Assembly (NCBI GenBank): GCA_019359355.1
Contig: JAHHHM010000031.1
Location: 1 to 63,807 of the forward strand
Length of the DNA: 63,807 bases
Source of the DNA: Microcoleus vaginatus WJT46-NPBG5
Lineage (GTDB): Bacteria; Cyanobacteriota; Cyanobacteriia; Cyanobacteriales; Oscillatoriaceae
Direction: 5' to 3'
A program made the translations under genes and the position numbers. Positions within the stretch are counted from its first letter, which is position 1. Each line of letters begins with the position of its first letter. The notes beneath the pieces were generated by a model that saw only the letters and a list, made by a program, of their open reading frames with translations, did not search any database and was not told where the DNA came from. Shown in pieces: positions 45,112 to 54,358 of this stretch.

Positions 45112-45813
45112 ATGAGCGAGTTAATCACAGCAATTCCCACAGGGTTAGCAGCTTTCACGGCAACCAATATTGATGACATTGTTATTTTAACGCTGTTTTT
45201 CGCCCAGGTGAATGCGACGTTCCGCCGGCGACACATTGTGATCGGTCAATATTTAGGCTTCAGCGCACTGCTGGCAGCGAGTCTTCCCGGTTTTTTTGGC
45301 AGCTTTATTGTCCCGCACGCTTGGATTAAACTCCTGGGTTTAGTGCCGATTGCAATTGGTATCAGCACCTTGCTTGCATCCGATGAAGAAGATTCGCCAG
45401 AAGCTGAGATAGAAATTGAGCAATCTAAATCCTCTTCACTTGCTGGATTTCTTTCTCCTCAAACTTACAGTGTAGCTGCGATTACAATTGCCAATGGCAG
45501 TGACAATATTGGCGTTTACGTTCCACTATTTGCGAGTAGTGAATGGGAAAGCCTTTTGATAATTTTGGGCGTATTTTTGACAATGGTTGGAGCTTGGTGT
45601 TATGCTGCTTATAAATTAACGACACTGCCGGCAATCACTCAGCTTTTAACGGGTTACGGTAGTAGTTTGGTTCCTTGTGTCTTGATTGGATTAGGCGTTT
45701 TCATCGTCAAGGAAAGTCTTACTTTAACTTTACTCGCTCTAGCTGCTAGTTACGTCTGGTTAGTAACTGTGGGCAGAAATAATGAGGTTTCACCGGAAGT
45801 AGAAAAAAATTAA
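45112..45813 (+). CDS. CadD-type cadmium resistance transporter family protein (copy 2)
   Basis: It parallels copy 1 along its length. AFTATNIDDIVILTLFFAQVN, split by family convention into the acidic membrane motif, and IANGSDNIGVYVPLF are the two signature regions; a polar loop (EEDSPEAEIEIEQ) lies between them. Its C-terminus is a little longer than that of copy 1. Its place after the permease and before an exported protein suggests one operon (gaps of about 87 and 85 bp). The two copies probably differ in substrate or regulation. Confidence 0.88.
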   Translation: MSELITAIPTGLAAFTATNIDDIVILTLFFAQVNATFRRRHIVIGQYLGFSALLAASLPGFFGSFIVPHAWIKLLGLVPIAIGISTLLASDEEDSPEAEIEIEQSKSSSLAGFLSPQTYSVAAITIANGSDNIGVYVPLFASSEWESLLIILGVFLTMVGAWCYAAYKLTTLPAITQLLTGYGSSLVPCVLIGLGVFIVKESLTLTLLALAASYVWLVTVGRNNEVSPEVEKN

Positions 45814-45898
45814 AGCCGGTGAAAACAGAACCCTGATCAGCTTGCTCCCAAGAGCCATTCGCTCAAAGAAAAGTTTTCGATCTTGAAAGGAGAAAATT

Positions 45899-46561
45899 AT
45901 GAAACTCTTCAAATCTTTTGTCATTGCTTTAGTCATTCTTGCGAATTTAATATTTGCTCAACCCTCGTTTGCCGACAAGCCGAAGTTTGTCAAAAATCCT
46001 GAGTATATAGAGATAACCAAAGCTCTCAATAGTCTAAATAATGCGAAAAACTCTCAAGCTCAATTAGAAACTGCTTCTCCTGAAGAAACTCAGAAAAAAA
46101 TCGATGAATTAGAGTTTCAAAAATACGCTCTAGAAACTGGGCGTACCTGGGGGCAGTGCCGCAATGAAACCGGGAAAACCCTCGCTGTTTACGGCCCACA
46201 ACCGGACTTGGACGATGATGACGATTACCAAAAGGCCTACGGCGCTACCCTGTATTTCTTAGCAGATGGACAAACGACAAAAAATAAATGGGATTGTGAA
46301 GGAGTTTATCTAGCCAATGATGCCCAAGCTGTTAATTTGAGCGCGGATCAGCAAGATCAAACATTAGAAGTGCCGGCTGCTATCAAAATCACGAACGGCA
46401 CTCAGTTAGTGCTTAAGACGAATCCCGATACTGCTGCTGTCGAATTTAATCTTCCCACGGCTAAAGTCGTGAAAGCTGATGAAGTTAACTGGTTTATTCC
46501 AAATGTGTCCCAAGCCCTGATAGACACGCGAGTTCCAGACGCACCTACCAATAAGTCTTGA
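45899..46561 (+). CDS. Exported protein of unknown function
   Basis: A clear signal peptide (FVIALVILANLIFAQPSFA) should be cleaved near residue 26. The mature part begins with a helical, Gln/Glu-rich region. A beta-rich domain with two cysteines follows (WGQCRNETGK and KWDCEGVY), which could form a disulfide, and an acidic DLDDDDDY patch. No family was recognised. AAAGGAG lies before the ATG, a good ribosome-binding site. It may be co-transcribed with the CadD gene upstream. Confidence 0.75.
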   Translation: MKLFKSFVIALVILANLIFAQPSFADKPKFVKNPEYIEITKALNSLNNAKNSQAQLETASPEETQKKIDELEFQKYALETGRTWGQCRNETGKTLAVYGPQPDLDDDDDYQKAYGATLYFLADGQTTKNKWDCEGVYLANDAQAVNLSADQQDQTLEVPAAIKITNGTQLVLKTNPDTAAVEFNLPTAKVVKADEVNWFIPNVSQALIDTRVPDAPTNKS

Positions 46562-46609
46562 ACTTCACAGAGTGGTTGACCCGTGAAAATGTCTTTCTAA
46601 ATAGGGTTA

Positions 46610-46661
46610 CAGTCAAAATCAGAGAAAACGCCGGCTCTAAAACGATCTTTGATTTTGACTG
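46610..46661 (+). terminator. Long stem-loop after the exported-protein gene
   Basis: CAGTCAAAATCA (46610-46621) pairs with TGATTTTGACTG (46650-46661) perfectly, and the stem extends four more pairs inward with one G-U. No T-run follows, so it may be a 3' end stabiliser or a processing site between this gene and the DUF202 gene. Confidence 0.6.
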
Positions 46662-46783
46662 GTAGCCTTCCCCTGAAGACGAAGACGCCCGGAACTAAAG
46701 ATGAAATTCTAATTGAAAAGAATTTTAAGATTCTAAGGCTTGCTTTATTAAAACATCTATACTGAGAATAGAGGGTGTTATCG

Positions 46784-47206
46784 ATGCAATTAATGGTCAA
46801 ATCCGTAGAAACAGAGATACAGAAGCCCCAGCAAAAGAATCCGTCGCGTGTGCAGGCTCATTTAGCGAATGAGCGCACCTACCTAGCATGGATGCGTACT
46901 GCGATTTCTCTGATGGGCTTTGGTGTTGTCATTGTACGTCTTCGCACTTTTCATCCGCCTATTTTGCCCCAACCTGGGAATGGTTGGAAACTAGGGTTAC
47001 TGTTTTCTCTGGTGGGCTTGGTAACTGTATTACTCTCCACCCATCACTACTTTTCCGTTTGCCAGCACATTGAACAAGATACCTATCAACCAACAGATCG
47101 CTGGGTCATCCTGTTTAGCCTTGCTGTGACGCTTCTAGGAGCCGGCGTGATTTATTATGTTTTTACAGCGCCCCTCAGCCCTATGAGTTTTATGGTGCCT
47201 GAGTAA
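46784..47206 (+). CDS. DUF202 (YidH-like) membrane protein
   Basis: The family signature LANERTYLAWMRTAISLMGFGVV is split between the end of the polar N-terminus and the first membrane segment. Two more segments follow (GLLFSLVGLVTVLLS and ILFSLAVTLLGAGVIYYVF). DUF202 proteins are small inner-membrane proteins of unknown function, with phosphate or polyphosphate links in eukaryotes. The frame opens at GTG 46775, but ATG 46784 has GAGGG eight bases upstream and is preferred. Confidence 0.88.
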   Translation: MQLMVKSVETEIQKPQQKNPSRVQAHLANERTYLAWMRTAISLMGFGVVIVRLRTFHPPILPQPGNGWKLGLLFSLVGLVTVLLSTHHYFSVCQHIEQDTYQPTDRWVILFSLAVTLLGAGVIYYVFTAPLSPMSFMVPE

Positions 47207-47329
47207 TTTCGGTAAAGAGCGCATCAATATCACTTCCAATCAAAAAGTAGTAATGGGTTGCAATTGAGCTGACCTAAACATTGCTTCAAGCAAGCTCAAG
47301 CTACTTTTAAATCAACAAACTTTTACATT

Positions 47330-48481
47330 ATGAAAATTCTGCTGCTAAGCGTTCACCCACCAGAAGGGGGTGGCTCAGCCTACTCAAGTCAAGAACTGGC
47401 GAGTGGACTGCGCTGCCTTGGCCATGAAGTTCTTCACCTGTCGCCTTATAAATCGGCAGCACCTAGAGCCGAATATCAGGGATTAAACTGGTTTCCCGCT
47501 GATTTTCCTGCGGATATTGGCATTAGTTTACAGGGTCAATTAGATATCGATAATTACGTTCAAGCTGCTTATCTCAAGCACGGCCCTTTCCATTATGTAA
47601 TTCTAGGTCGCGAGTCATTTCTTTGGCATCTGCCGGCTATCCGTCGTGTTCATTACAATAAGCCGGTTGTTTTGATCTGTCGGGGAGCATATATCAACCG
47701 TCTAGCTAGCGGCGATCCGATTGAAGAAACGCTCCGAGAACAACTGATCAAACTATACCGAAATTGCGATCTCATCGTTTGTATCGCTCGCCATCTTGCT
47801 AAATCTATTAATCGTGTAATTGGGGTCAATAATACCTTTTTTCTACCTAACCCAATTGTACTCCCTTCCTTCAACCGGGCTGATAGCAAAATCCCGGCAG
47901 CCGGTGAGCCGATTCATTTATTGATGGCTGCTCAAATTAAGCCGAGAAAAAGACCTTTAGACGCCATTGAAATTATACGGGCTTTGGTGGAGCAGCAAGT
48001 TGAGGTTCATCTGACTATTTGTGGGGATGGATCTGACATGAAAGCGATGTTAAATCTGATCAATCATTACGGCTTAGAAAAACATATTCTCGTTAAAGGT
48101 CGTGTTGACCGGCAGGAAGTGCTTTCTTGTCTTAATCGCGTAGAAACCGTTTTGCTTTGCTCAGAAAATGAAGGCCGGCCTCGCATCCTTCAAGAAGCCA
48201 TTGCAGCCGGTAAGGGAGTTGTTGCCTATGACAATGCCGGTTCCCGCGAGGTTCTTACTGAATGGTCAACTCAATGGCCTTTAGGCCGTCTGATCCCGAT
48301 TGGAAATACTCAGGCAGCGAGTCAGGCAATTTTAGATTTAGCAACCTATTTACGCTCAAAACCAGAGCCTTTGCCCCCGCTACAATTCCCCCAACCTCTT
48401 GAAGTCACTTATCAATATGAAGCGATGTTAAAAGCTTTGAAAAGTCAGTCGGTTGCTCAAGCTGAACTGCGTCCTGTTTAA
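47330..48481 (+). CDS. Glycosyltransferase family 4 (GT-B)
   Basis: A GT-B enzyme. The N-terminal Gly-rich acceptor loop is LSVHPPEGGGSAYSSQELASG cut after the second G run, and the C-terminal half holds LLMAAQIKPRKRPLDAIE, HLTICGDGSDM, and the E(x7)E-type nucleotide-sugar motif ENEGRPRILQEA. There is no signal peptide. It lies upstream of the sulfotransferase fusion and the ABC exporter on the same strand, so it probably takes part in building a glycan or glycolipid. Donor and acceptor are unknown. Confidence 0.88.
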   Translation: MKILLLSVHPPEGGGSAYSSQELASGLRCLGHEVLHLSPYKSAAPRAEYQGLNWFPADFPADIGISLQGQLDIDNYVQAAYLKHGPFHYVILGRESFLWHLPAIRRVHYNKPVVLICRGAYINRLASGDPIEETLREQLIKLYRNCDLIVCIARHLAKSINRVIGVNNTFFLPNPIVLPSFNRADSKIPAAGEPIHLLMAAQIKPRKRPLDAIEIIRALVEQQVEVHLTICGDGSDMKAMLNLINHYGLEKHILVKGRVDRQEVLSCLNRVETVLLCSENEGRPRILQEAIAAGKGVVAYDNAGSREVLTEWSTQWPLGRLIPIGNTQAASQAILDLATYLRSKPEPLPPLQFPQPLEVTYQYEAMLKALKSQSVAQAELRPV

Positions 48482-48595
48482 AGGTAATTTTCTATATTTC
48501 CATATTTAGTAATTGGGAAATATAAAGAATTCAGGTTAGGGCCGACTTGAAGGAAAAAATGCAAGAATAAAAGGTTTAAATAAGAGGCTTAAGTC

Positions 48596-49993
48596 ATGAA
48601 AAAAATATCTCTGGTTTTTAGAACCGTTGGAGAAAGAACCTCTAATATTGCTTTAGACTTAGCCATCCAGAATATCCAACCTGATCAAGTGCATATTATT
48701 GATCGAGTGAAACCCTTTTCCTTAGCTGTTCAACAAATGCTGAAGATTGACTATCATTGCGATTTTGTCGTCTTTATGGATGCTGATTGCTTGATTGTGG
48801 AGAATTTAGCACCTTTTCTTCAAAAAAATAATGCACCTTATGTAGACTGTTACGTTTTGGATAAATTCCGAGGCTATATTCATTGTGGTGTTCACATTGC
48901 GAGAATAGATGTCGTCAAAGCAATGCAAAATATCAAGGAGCCAAAGGATGATCCCAAATATGTGCTAAGACCTGAATCTAGAATTCGGGATTTAGCGATG
49001 AACCAATTAAACTTTAAAAAAGATTTCAAGCGATTTAATATTTTTCATGATTTCTGTCAATATTATCGAGATATTTTTGCCAAATACGCTCTGAGGGAAC
49101 TGAGAAGCCGTACCGATTATCAGCGAGCAAAGCTCAATTTCATTCAAGAAGATTGGGAAATGCAAGATGAAAACTTAGACTTTCAAGTGGCTAAGTTGGC
49201 AATTAGCTATGCCAGAGAATACCTCAGATGTGATGCGTCTGTTAAAGAAACGGCAAAATTTATTGAAAATTTACCCAATATCGCTATTTGCGAATTAAAT
49301 AAAAAAAACATTTCAGAAAAGCATGATTTAACTTTGAAAGAAGTAGAAAACCTATCAAAGACATTCAAAGCTAAAAGCGAAATTCCTCGGAAAACCTATA
49401 AAATATTTGGAATTGGACTTAGCCAAACTGGGACAAGATATCTAGCCCAAGCATTGACAACGCTAGGATTCAGTGTCATACACTCTCCCGATGACGATTT
49501 AACATTAAAAGAACTCCTCACAGGAAAGTATAATTTTTCAATATTAGATGACTTTGATGGAATAACTGATATAACAGTTGCCCCTTTTTATCCTCAGTTA
49601 GATCGACTGTCTCCAAACAGTAAATTTATTTTAACTCTAGTATCAGATAAAGAATCTTGGCTCAAGTCCCTAGAAGCTCAGTGGAATATGCAGCCTGGGG
49701 AGGATTTACTCTCAGAGCAAGACAGAAATATGCAGTATCGAAGATTACTGCGGGTTGCAACCTACGGCACGTATAGTTTTAATAAAGAGCGTTTTTCTTA
49801 TGTTTATGATCTGCATTGTAAAAATGTTATTGACTACTTTAAAGATCGTCCAGAATCTTTGTTAATACTGAACGCAGATACTGGAGAAGGATGGGAAAGG
49901 TTAAGTGCATTTTTAAATCAACCACTTTTAGATAATCCGTTTAAGAGTAAAGGCTCTACAAAAGGCAAAATCAAGCAGGAATTATATAATTAA
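48596..49993 (+). CDS. Glycosyltransferase-like / sulfotransferase fusion
   Basis: Residues ~1-110 look like a GT-A fold: VVFMDADCLIV holds a DxD-type metal motif. Residues ~265-455 are a sulfotransferase: the 5'-phosphosulfate loop GIGLSQTGTRYLAQAL, a central FILTLVSDKESWLKSL (3'-phosphate strand and helix) and a late LLILNADTGEGWERLSAFL. The middle (~150-260) is helical. The fusion suggests that one polypeptide both recognises or builds a sugar and sulfates a partner, using PAPS. The gene is AT-rich with no GCCGGC, unlike neighbours, which hints at transfer. The ABC exporter follows after 26 bp. Confidence 0.75.
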   Translation: MKKISLVFRTVGERTSNIALDLAIQNIQPDQVHIIDRVKPFSLAVQQMLKIDYHCDFVVFMDADCLIVENLAPFLQKNNAPYVDCYVLDKFRGYIHCGVHIARIDVVKAMQNIKEPKDDPKYVLRPESRIRDLAMNQLNFKKDFKRFNIFHDFCQYYRDIFAKYALRELRSRTDYQRAKLNFIQEDWEMQDENLDFQVAKLAISYAREYLRCDASVKETAKFIENLPNIAICELNKKNISEKHDLTLKEVENLSKTFKAKSEIPRKTYKIFGIGLSQTGTRYLAQALTTLGFSVIHSPDDDLTLKELLTGKYNFSILDDFDGITDITVAPFYPQLDRLSPNSKFILTLVSDKESWLKSLEAQWNMQPGEDLLSEQDRNMQYRRLLRVATYGTYSFNKERFSYVYDLHCKNVIDYFKDRPESLLILNADTGEGWERLSAFLNQPLLDNPFKSKGSTKGKIKQELYN

Positions 49994-50019
49994 AGATATC
50001 TAAACTAGGGAAATTTTCA

Positions 50020-51870
50020 GTGAAAGCAGATTTAATTCTCAAGGTTGCCACGAATGACCCCGGTGACTTACCGGACAGAGTATCGGTTAAAATACTGTGC
50101 CGGCGTCTCTTCACATACATTTGGCAGAATAAGTCCCCATTATTAATCGGTTTGGGGACGATTGTTTGTCTTTCTCTGCTTCAAGTCCTCCTCCCCCAAA
50201 TTACTCGCTATGTGATTGATACTGTCATTCCAGAAAAAAAATTTAATTACTTGCCTTGGGTAGCCGGTGCAATTTTATTCATTTCTTTCTTAATTGGAGT
50301 TCTTAATTTCTTCCGTAGTTACATGATGTCTCTGTTTGGACAGAGAACGATTGATCAGATCAGAAACGACTTATACAAACACCTTCAGAAACTTTCGATA
50401 GGCTTCTTCAATAACCAGAGAACCGGGGATTTAATGACCCGTCTTTCTCAAAATGTCAATACTATTGGCAATTTAGTGACGGCTGACATTGCGGATATTT
50501 TGGCAGATAGTTTTACGTTTGTGGTGATTGTCAGTTATCTAATTACCGCTGATTGGCAACTGACTTTGCTATTGCTGATTACTTGGCCTCTGATAATCTA
50601 TCTGACCCAAGTTTTTGGTAAATCTATGCGTGAGGCTTACTTCGACGTTCAAATCCAAGCAGCAGCGGTTAATGATCACCTGCAAGATACTATTTCTAAT
50701 ATTAATATAATTAAGTCTTTTGGGAATGAGCAATATGAAATTAACCGTTTTTCGCAGCAAAGCCGCAATTATAGAGATGCAAATATTCGCGCTACGCGCC
50801 TTTGGTCAGTCTTCTTTCCATTAATTGACATTTTAAACAACCTTAGCACCGTTATTGTTCTCGTTTTCGGTTCTTGGGAAGTAATGGTTGGGCGTTTAAC
50901 CATTGGTGAACTTGCGGCTTTTCTCGCCTATATTAATCAAATGAACCAACCTATCAGGCGGTTTAGCAAAGTGATAAACCTGATGCAAAGAGTTGTCGTT
51001 GCCTTAGATAGAATTTTTGAAATATTTGATACAAAACCAGAAGTGGTTGAAAAGGAAGAAGCTGTAAGTTTAACGTCTTTGAAGGGAAGCATAAAGTTTG
51101 AAGATGTTGAGTTTGCCTATAACAGTGAAAAGCCAGTTCTCGATAACTTTAACCTAGAAATCAAGACGGGAATGACAGTCGCATTGGTCGGATCTTCTGG
51201 CGCAGGAAAAAGCACAGTCGCTAAATTAGCGGCTCGTTTTTATGACCCTCAAAAAGGCCGGATCTTGATTGATGACTACGATCTGCGAGATGTGAGTTTA
51301 GAGTCGCTGCGAGAGCAAATGGGGATTGTTTCTCAAGAAACTTTACTTCTCTATGGCACTGTGCGCGACAACATTGCTTATGGAAAGCTAGATGCTACAG
51401 ACCAAGAAATTGAAGAAGCCGCTAAAGCCGCCAATGCTCACGACTTTATTGTAAGCTTTCCTGATGGTTACAACTCTCTGATCAGTGAGCGTGGGGTGAA
51501 TTTATCAGGGGGGCAAAAGCAGCGTTTAGCAATTGCGAGAGTTTTGCTCAAAAACCCTCAATTTATTGTACTGGATGAAGCAACTTCTGCTCTCGATACT
51601 GAGTCTGAGTCTCTGATTCAAGAGTCTTTAGAAAAACTATTTCAAGGTCGAACTAGCTTAGTCATCGCTCACCGGCTTTCAACTATCCAGCGGGCAGATT
51701 TGATTGTTGTTATGGAAGAAGGCTGCATTGTAGAAACTGGAACTCATGCAGAATTACTTTCTAAAGAAGGACGGTACGCCCATTTACACGCTCTCCAGTT
51801 TCCACAAAAATACAGCCGGTTAACCCCACCAGAGATTCAGGAAGAAAAACTTGAATCATTGACGGTTTGA
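50020..51870 (+). CDS. ABC exporter, MsbA-like (fused membrane and ATPase domains)
   Basis: About six membrane segments (residues ~30-320) with the usual ELAAFLAYINQM coupling region, then an ATPase: Walker A GSSGAGKSTVAK, Q-loop VSQETLLLYG, signature LSGGQKQRLAIARVLL, Walker B FIVLDEATSALD and H-loop AHRLSTI. It is a homodimeric half-transporter of 616 residues. The GTG start has an AGGG about 11 bases upstream. Its position just after the sulfotransferase fusion suggests export of the (sulfated) product or its lipid-linked precursor. Its last 34 bp overlap the convergent PAP2 gene. Confidence 0.93.
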   Translation: MKADLILKVATNDPGDLPDRVSVKILCRRLFTYIWQNKSPLLIGLGTIVCLSLLQVLLPQITRYVIDTVIPEKKFNYLPWVAGAILFISFLIGVLNFFRSYMMSLFGQRTIDQIRNDLYKHLQKLSIGFFNNQRTGDLMTRLSQNVNTIGNLVTADIADILADSFTFVVIVSYLITADWQLTLLLLITWPLIIYLTQVFGKSMREAYFDVQIQAAAVNDHLQDTISNINIIKSFGNEQYEINRFSQQSRNYRDANIRATRLWSVFFPLIDILNNLSTVIVLVFGSWEVMVGRLTIGELAAFLAYINQMNQPIRRFSKVINLMQRVVVALDRIFEIFDTKPEVVEKEEAVSLTSLKGSIKFEDVEFAYNSEKPVLDNFNLEIKTGMTVALVGSSGAGKSTVAKLAARFYDPQKGRILIDDYDLRDVSLESLREQMGIVSQETLLLYGTVRDNIAYGKLDATDQEIEEAAKAANAHDFIVSFPDGYNSLISERGVNLSGGQKQRLAIARVLLKNPQFIVLDEATSALDTESESLIQESLEKLFQGRTSLVIAHRLSTIQRADLIVVMEEGCIVETGTHAELLSKEGRYAHLHALQFPQKYSRLTPPEIQEEKLESLTV

Positions 51871-52574
51871 TCGCTCAGTGGGTTGGCTTTAATTAAATGC
51901 GGTTTAATGAGCAGGCTGACTCCCACTGCCCAAGCCACTGAAACCAGCCAGCCGGCTAAAATATCGCTGGGAAAGTGAACGCCTAAATATAGCCGTGTCC
52001 AAGCAATTCCCACTACAAAAAAGCTGCCAAATATCCCCACGAACCAGCACCACCGGCTGCCCCAAGTCAGAATGACTAAAACTGCGATCAGCGCCATGCT
52101 GGACATTGCATGACCGCTAGGAAACGCATAGTCATGGGCTGGTGGAAAGGATGACTCCCACAGATGAGGGCGTATTCGATGCATTAAACTTTTTGCTGTG
52201 CGGTTGATAATAGCGGTTCCCACAAGAGTGGTTAGCAAATAGGCTAAAGATCGCCATCGGCGTCGAACCAATAGCACCAGCGAAAGTACACTTGCAATTA
52301 AAAAGACACCGTGAAACCCCCCAAATTGAGTTAGGAAAAGCGCAAAAGCATCCAATTGCGCCTGTGTAGTTTCGTGAATTGCTAAGAGGATCGATACATC
52401 CCACGGAAAGGCACCTTCATTTTTCCATATCTCGACTGCAAGCTCCTCAAAGATCAGCAAAGGTAAACACACTCCTACAAATAGCGCCAGCAGAGGACGC
52501 CATCGGGCAATAAATAGCTGCTTTAGGAAGCTGGAGAATGAGGGAAGCAACTGCTGAAAATTCGGTTTAATCAT
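51837..52574 (-). CDS. PAP2-family membrane phosphatase
   Basis: All three motifs are present: KSLMHRIRP (KxxxxxxRP), AFPSGHAMS (PSGH) and TRLYLGVHFPSD (a variant SRxxxxxHxxxD with Thr for Ser). About six membrane segments surround them. Family members remove phosphate from undecaprenyl-PP or lipid phosphates on the outer face of the membrane. That would fit recycling of a glycan lipid carrier used by the neighbouring cluster, but it is on the opposite strand, so this is only suggested by position. Confidence 0.92.
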   Translation of the reverse strand: MIKPNFQQLLPSFSSFLKQLFIARWRPLLALFVGVCLPLLIFEELAVEIWKNEGAFPWDVSILLAIHETTQAQLDAFALFLTQFGGFHGVFLIASVLSLVLLVRRRWRSLAYLLTTLVGTAIINRTAKSLMHRIRPHLWESSFPPAHDYAFPSGHAMSSMALIAVLVILTWGSRWCWFVGIFGSFFVVGIAWTRLYLGVHFPSDILAGWLVSVAWAVGVSLLIKPHLIKANPLSDQTVNDSSFSS

Positions 52575-52627
52575 CGCTCTACTGAAACAAAAGTCTTTAC
52601 GTTAGCAACTATGACATGATGGGGCGA

Positions 52628-53644
52628 TTAAATTGAGTATGAGGGTGGAAAAGATTTGGCATATTTCGGTTTTACATAAACCTGTTGTTGTAGCACCAAA
52701 TTTAACTCATTAAATCGCTCTCGGCTGAGAATCGCATTGACCACTTGACCGTCCTCTAATGCTAATTCGGCTTGAACTTCCCAGCCAAGATTAATCAGCC
52801 GTTTAATCTTTGCAGGAGCAGCGGCCTCTTTTGGCTGGGTAGCTACTACTACATCGTGAGGGCGCACAAAAACTTCTGGAGGGGCTTTATCAACCTTATT
52901 GTTAGAGAAAAAGCGCGAACTACTGGGCAGAACATTTACCGGCCCAATAAAACTCATCACAAATGGCGTAGCCGGCTGGTCATATATTTGAGCCGGCGTG
53001 CCAACTTGTTCAACTTTGCCCTTATTCATCACCACAATTTCATCAGAAACTTCCATTGCCTCTTCCTGATCGTGGGTGACAAAAACGGTTGTGACGTGGA
53101 CTTCAGAGTGGAGCCGGCGCAACCAAACCCGTAAATCTTTGCGGACTTTCGCATCTAACGCCCCGAACGGTTCATCAAGCAGCAGCACTTTCGGTTCAAC
53201 GGCCAGCGCTCGCGCCAGCGCCACCCGTTGCCGCTGACCCCCAGAGAGTTGGGACGGATAGCGATCACCCATTCCCTTCAACTGTACTAACTGCAGCAGC
53301 TCTTCCACTCTTGCGTTTGTTCTGGCCTTGAGAGCGTTGCGGATCTCCAGACCAAACGCAATATTTTGGCGAACGGTCAAGTGTTTGAACAAAGCGTAGT
53401 GCTGAAACACAAAGCCGATCTTGCGGTCTTGGACGCTCTTATGAGTAGCCTCCTCGTCCGCGATCCAAATTCTGCCGCTATCGGGAGTTTCTAAGCCGGC
53501 AACCAGCCTCAGCAAAGTGGACTTACCAGAGCCTGAGGGTCCCAGTAACGCCACTAGAGAACCACTTTTAATCTCTAACTGAACTTCGTCAACAGCCTTA
53601 AAACTGTCGTAATGCTTGGATACGTTATCAATGATGATGTCCAC
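52628..53644 (-). CDS. cysA: Sulfate/thiosulfate ABC transporter ATPase CysA (copy 2)
   Basis: It has the same length as copy 1 and differs mainly in the C-terminal TOBE part and in loops. [26 protein letters not shown] and [12 protein letters not shown] are intact. Like copy 1 it lacks permease and binding-protein genes nearby, so it is an orphan ATPase. Both copies probably serve sulfate, thiosulfate or a related oxyanion transporter assembled from elsewhere. An IS5-type remnant lies upstream. Confidence 0.9.
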   Translation of the reverse strand: MDIIIDNVSKHYDSFKAVDEVQLEIKSGSLVALLGPSGSGKSTLLRLVAGLETPDSGRIWIADEEATHKSVQDRKIGFVFQHYALFKHLTVRQNIAFGLEIRNALKARTNARVEELLQLVQLKGMGDRYPSQLSGGQRQRVALARALAVEPKVLLLDEPFGALDAKVRKDLRVWLRRLHSEVHVTTVFVTHDQEEAMEVSDEIVVMNKGKVEQVGTPAQIYDQPATPFVMSFIGPVNVLPSSSRFFSNNKVDKAPPEVFVRPHDVVVATQPKEAAAPAKIKRLINLGWEVQAELALEDGQVVNAILSRERFNELNLVLQQQVYVKPKYAKSFPPSYSI

Positions 53645-53810
53645 GATTAATCGAGACTCCTAAGGATAAACTACGGTTTGCCCATGAGTTTACCGTAGAT
53701 TATGCTCATTCGTTCAGTAGACTTAGAAAAAATTTAATCTCGACAAGAGTCGAGAGACCTGACGGGGCGTTTGAATCAGGATGAAACGGTCAGCTTTTCT
53801 ACTTTAGGTA

Positions 53811-54150
53811 ATGCACAAATCCGTTTCAAGTGACCTCAGCAATGCCAAGTGGCAGTTGATTGAAGCGACTGTGCCGGCTAAATCTACCATTGGGCATCCT
53901 AGAGAAGTCGTTGATGCCATCTTCTCTGTGCAACGAGAACGCTACATCTAGCCGGCACTTGTCGGTGATGTTCCCCCCTGCAAACCGTCTACGGCTACCT
54001 GCATCTATGGCAGAAACTTGGTATCGGGCAGAGTGTGCATGATTGTTTACGCACCCCACGAAGAGAGGCGATGGACAAGAAGCCGCAAGCGAGTGCAGGT
54101 ATCCTCGATTCTCGGCTTCGCCCCGTCAAAGGCGTACGGATGACCGAAAA
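53811..54150 (+). pseudogene. Degraded IS5-type transposase
   Basis: The start SSDLSNAKWQLIEATVP matches the N-terminus of IS5/IS1031-type DDE transposases, followed by HPREVVDAIF. A stop at about 53947, then a change of frame, leads to QTVYGYLHLWQKLG and VHDCLRT...REAMDKKPQASAGILDS, the region before the first catalytic Asp. Several frameshifts and deletions make it inactive. It fills the left part of the 714-bp gap between cysA copy 2 and the Uma2 gene; beyond about 54150 similarity is lost. Confidence 0.8.
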
Positions 54151-54358
54151 AAGGGGGAGGTCTACTTTGTTGATCTTTCTAGAACCAAAGCTTATACTTG
54201 CCGGCTCTACGTTCGTAACTTTTTAAATACTTATTCCTTCAGTTCAGGTCATCCCACCTAATGCCAAGTAGGCTTTCTCTGCATGATTTCTTCTCGGATT
54301 TATTTTTTGTTTTGATAAGTATTTTCTTAAAACCGGATGTCCGATTACTGGTTTTTTC

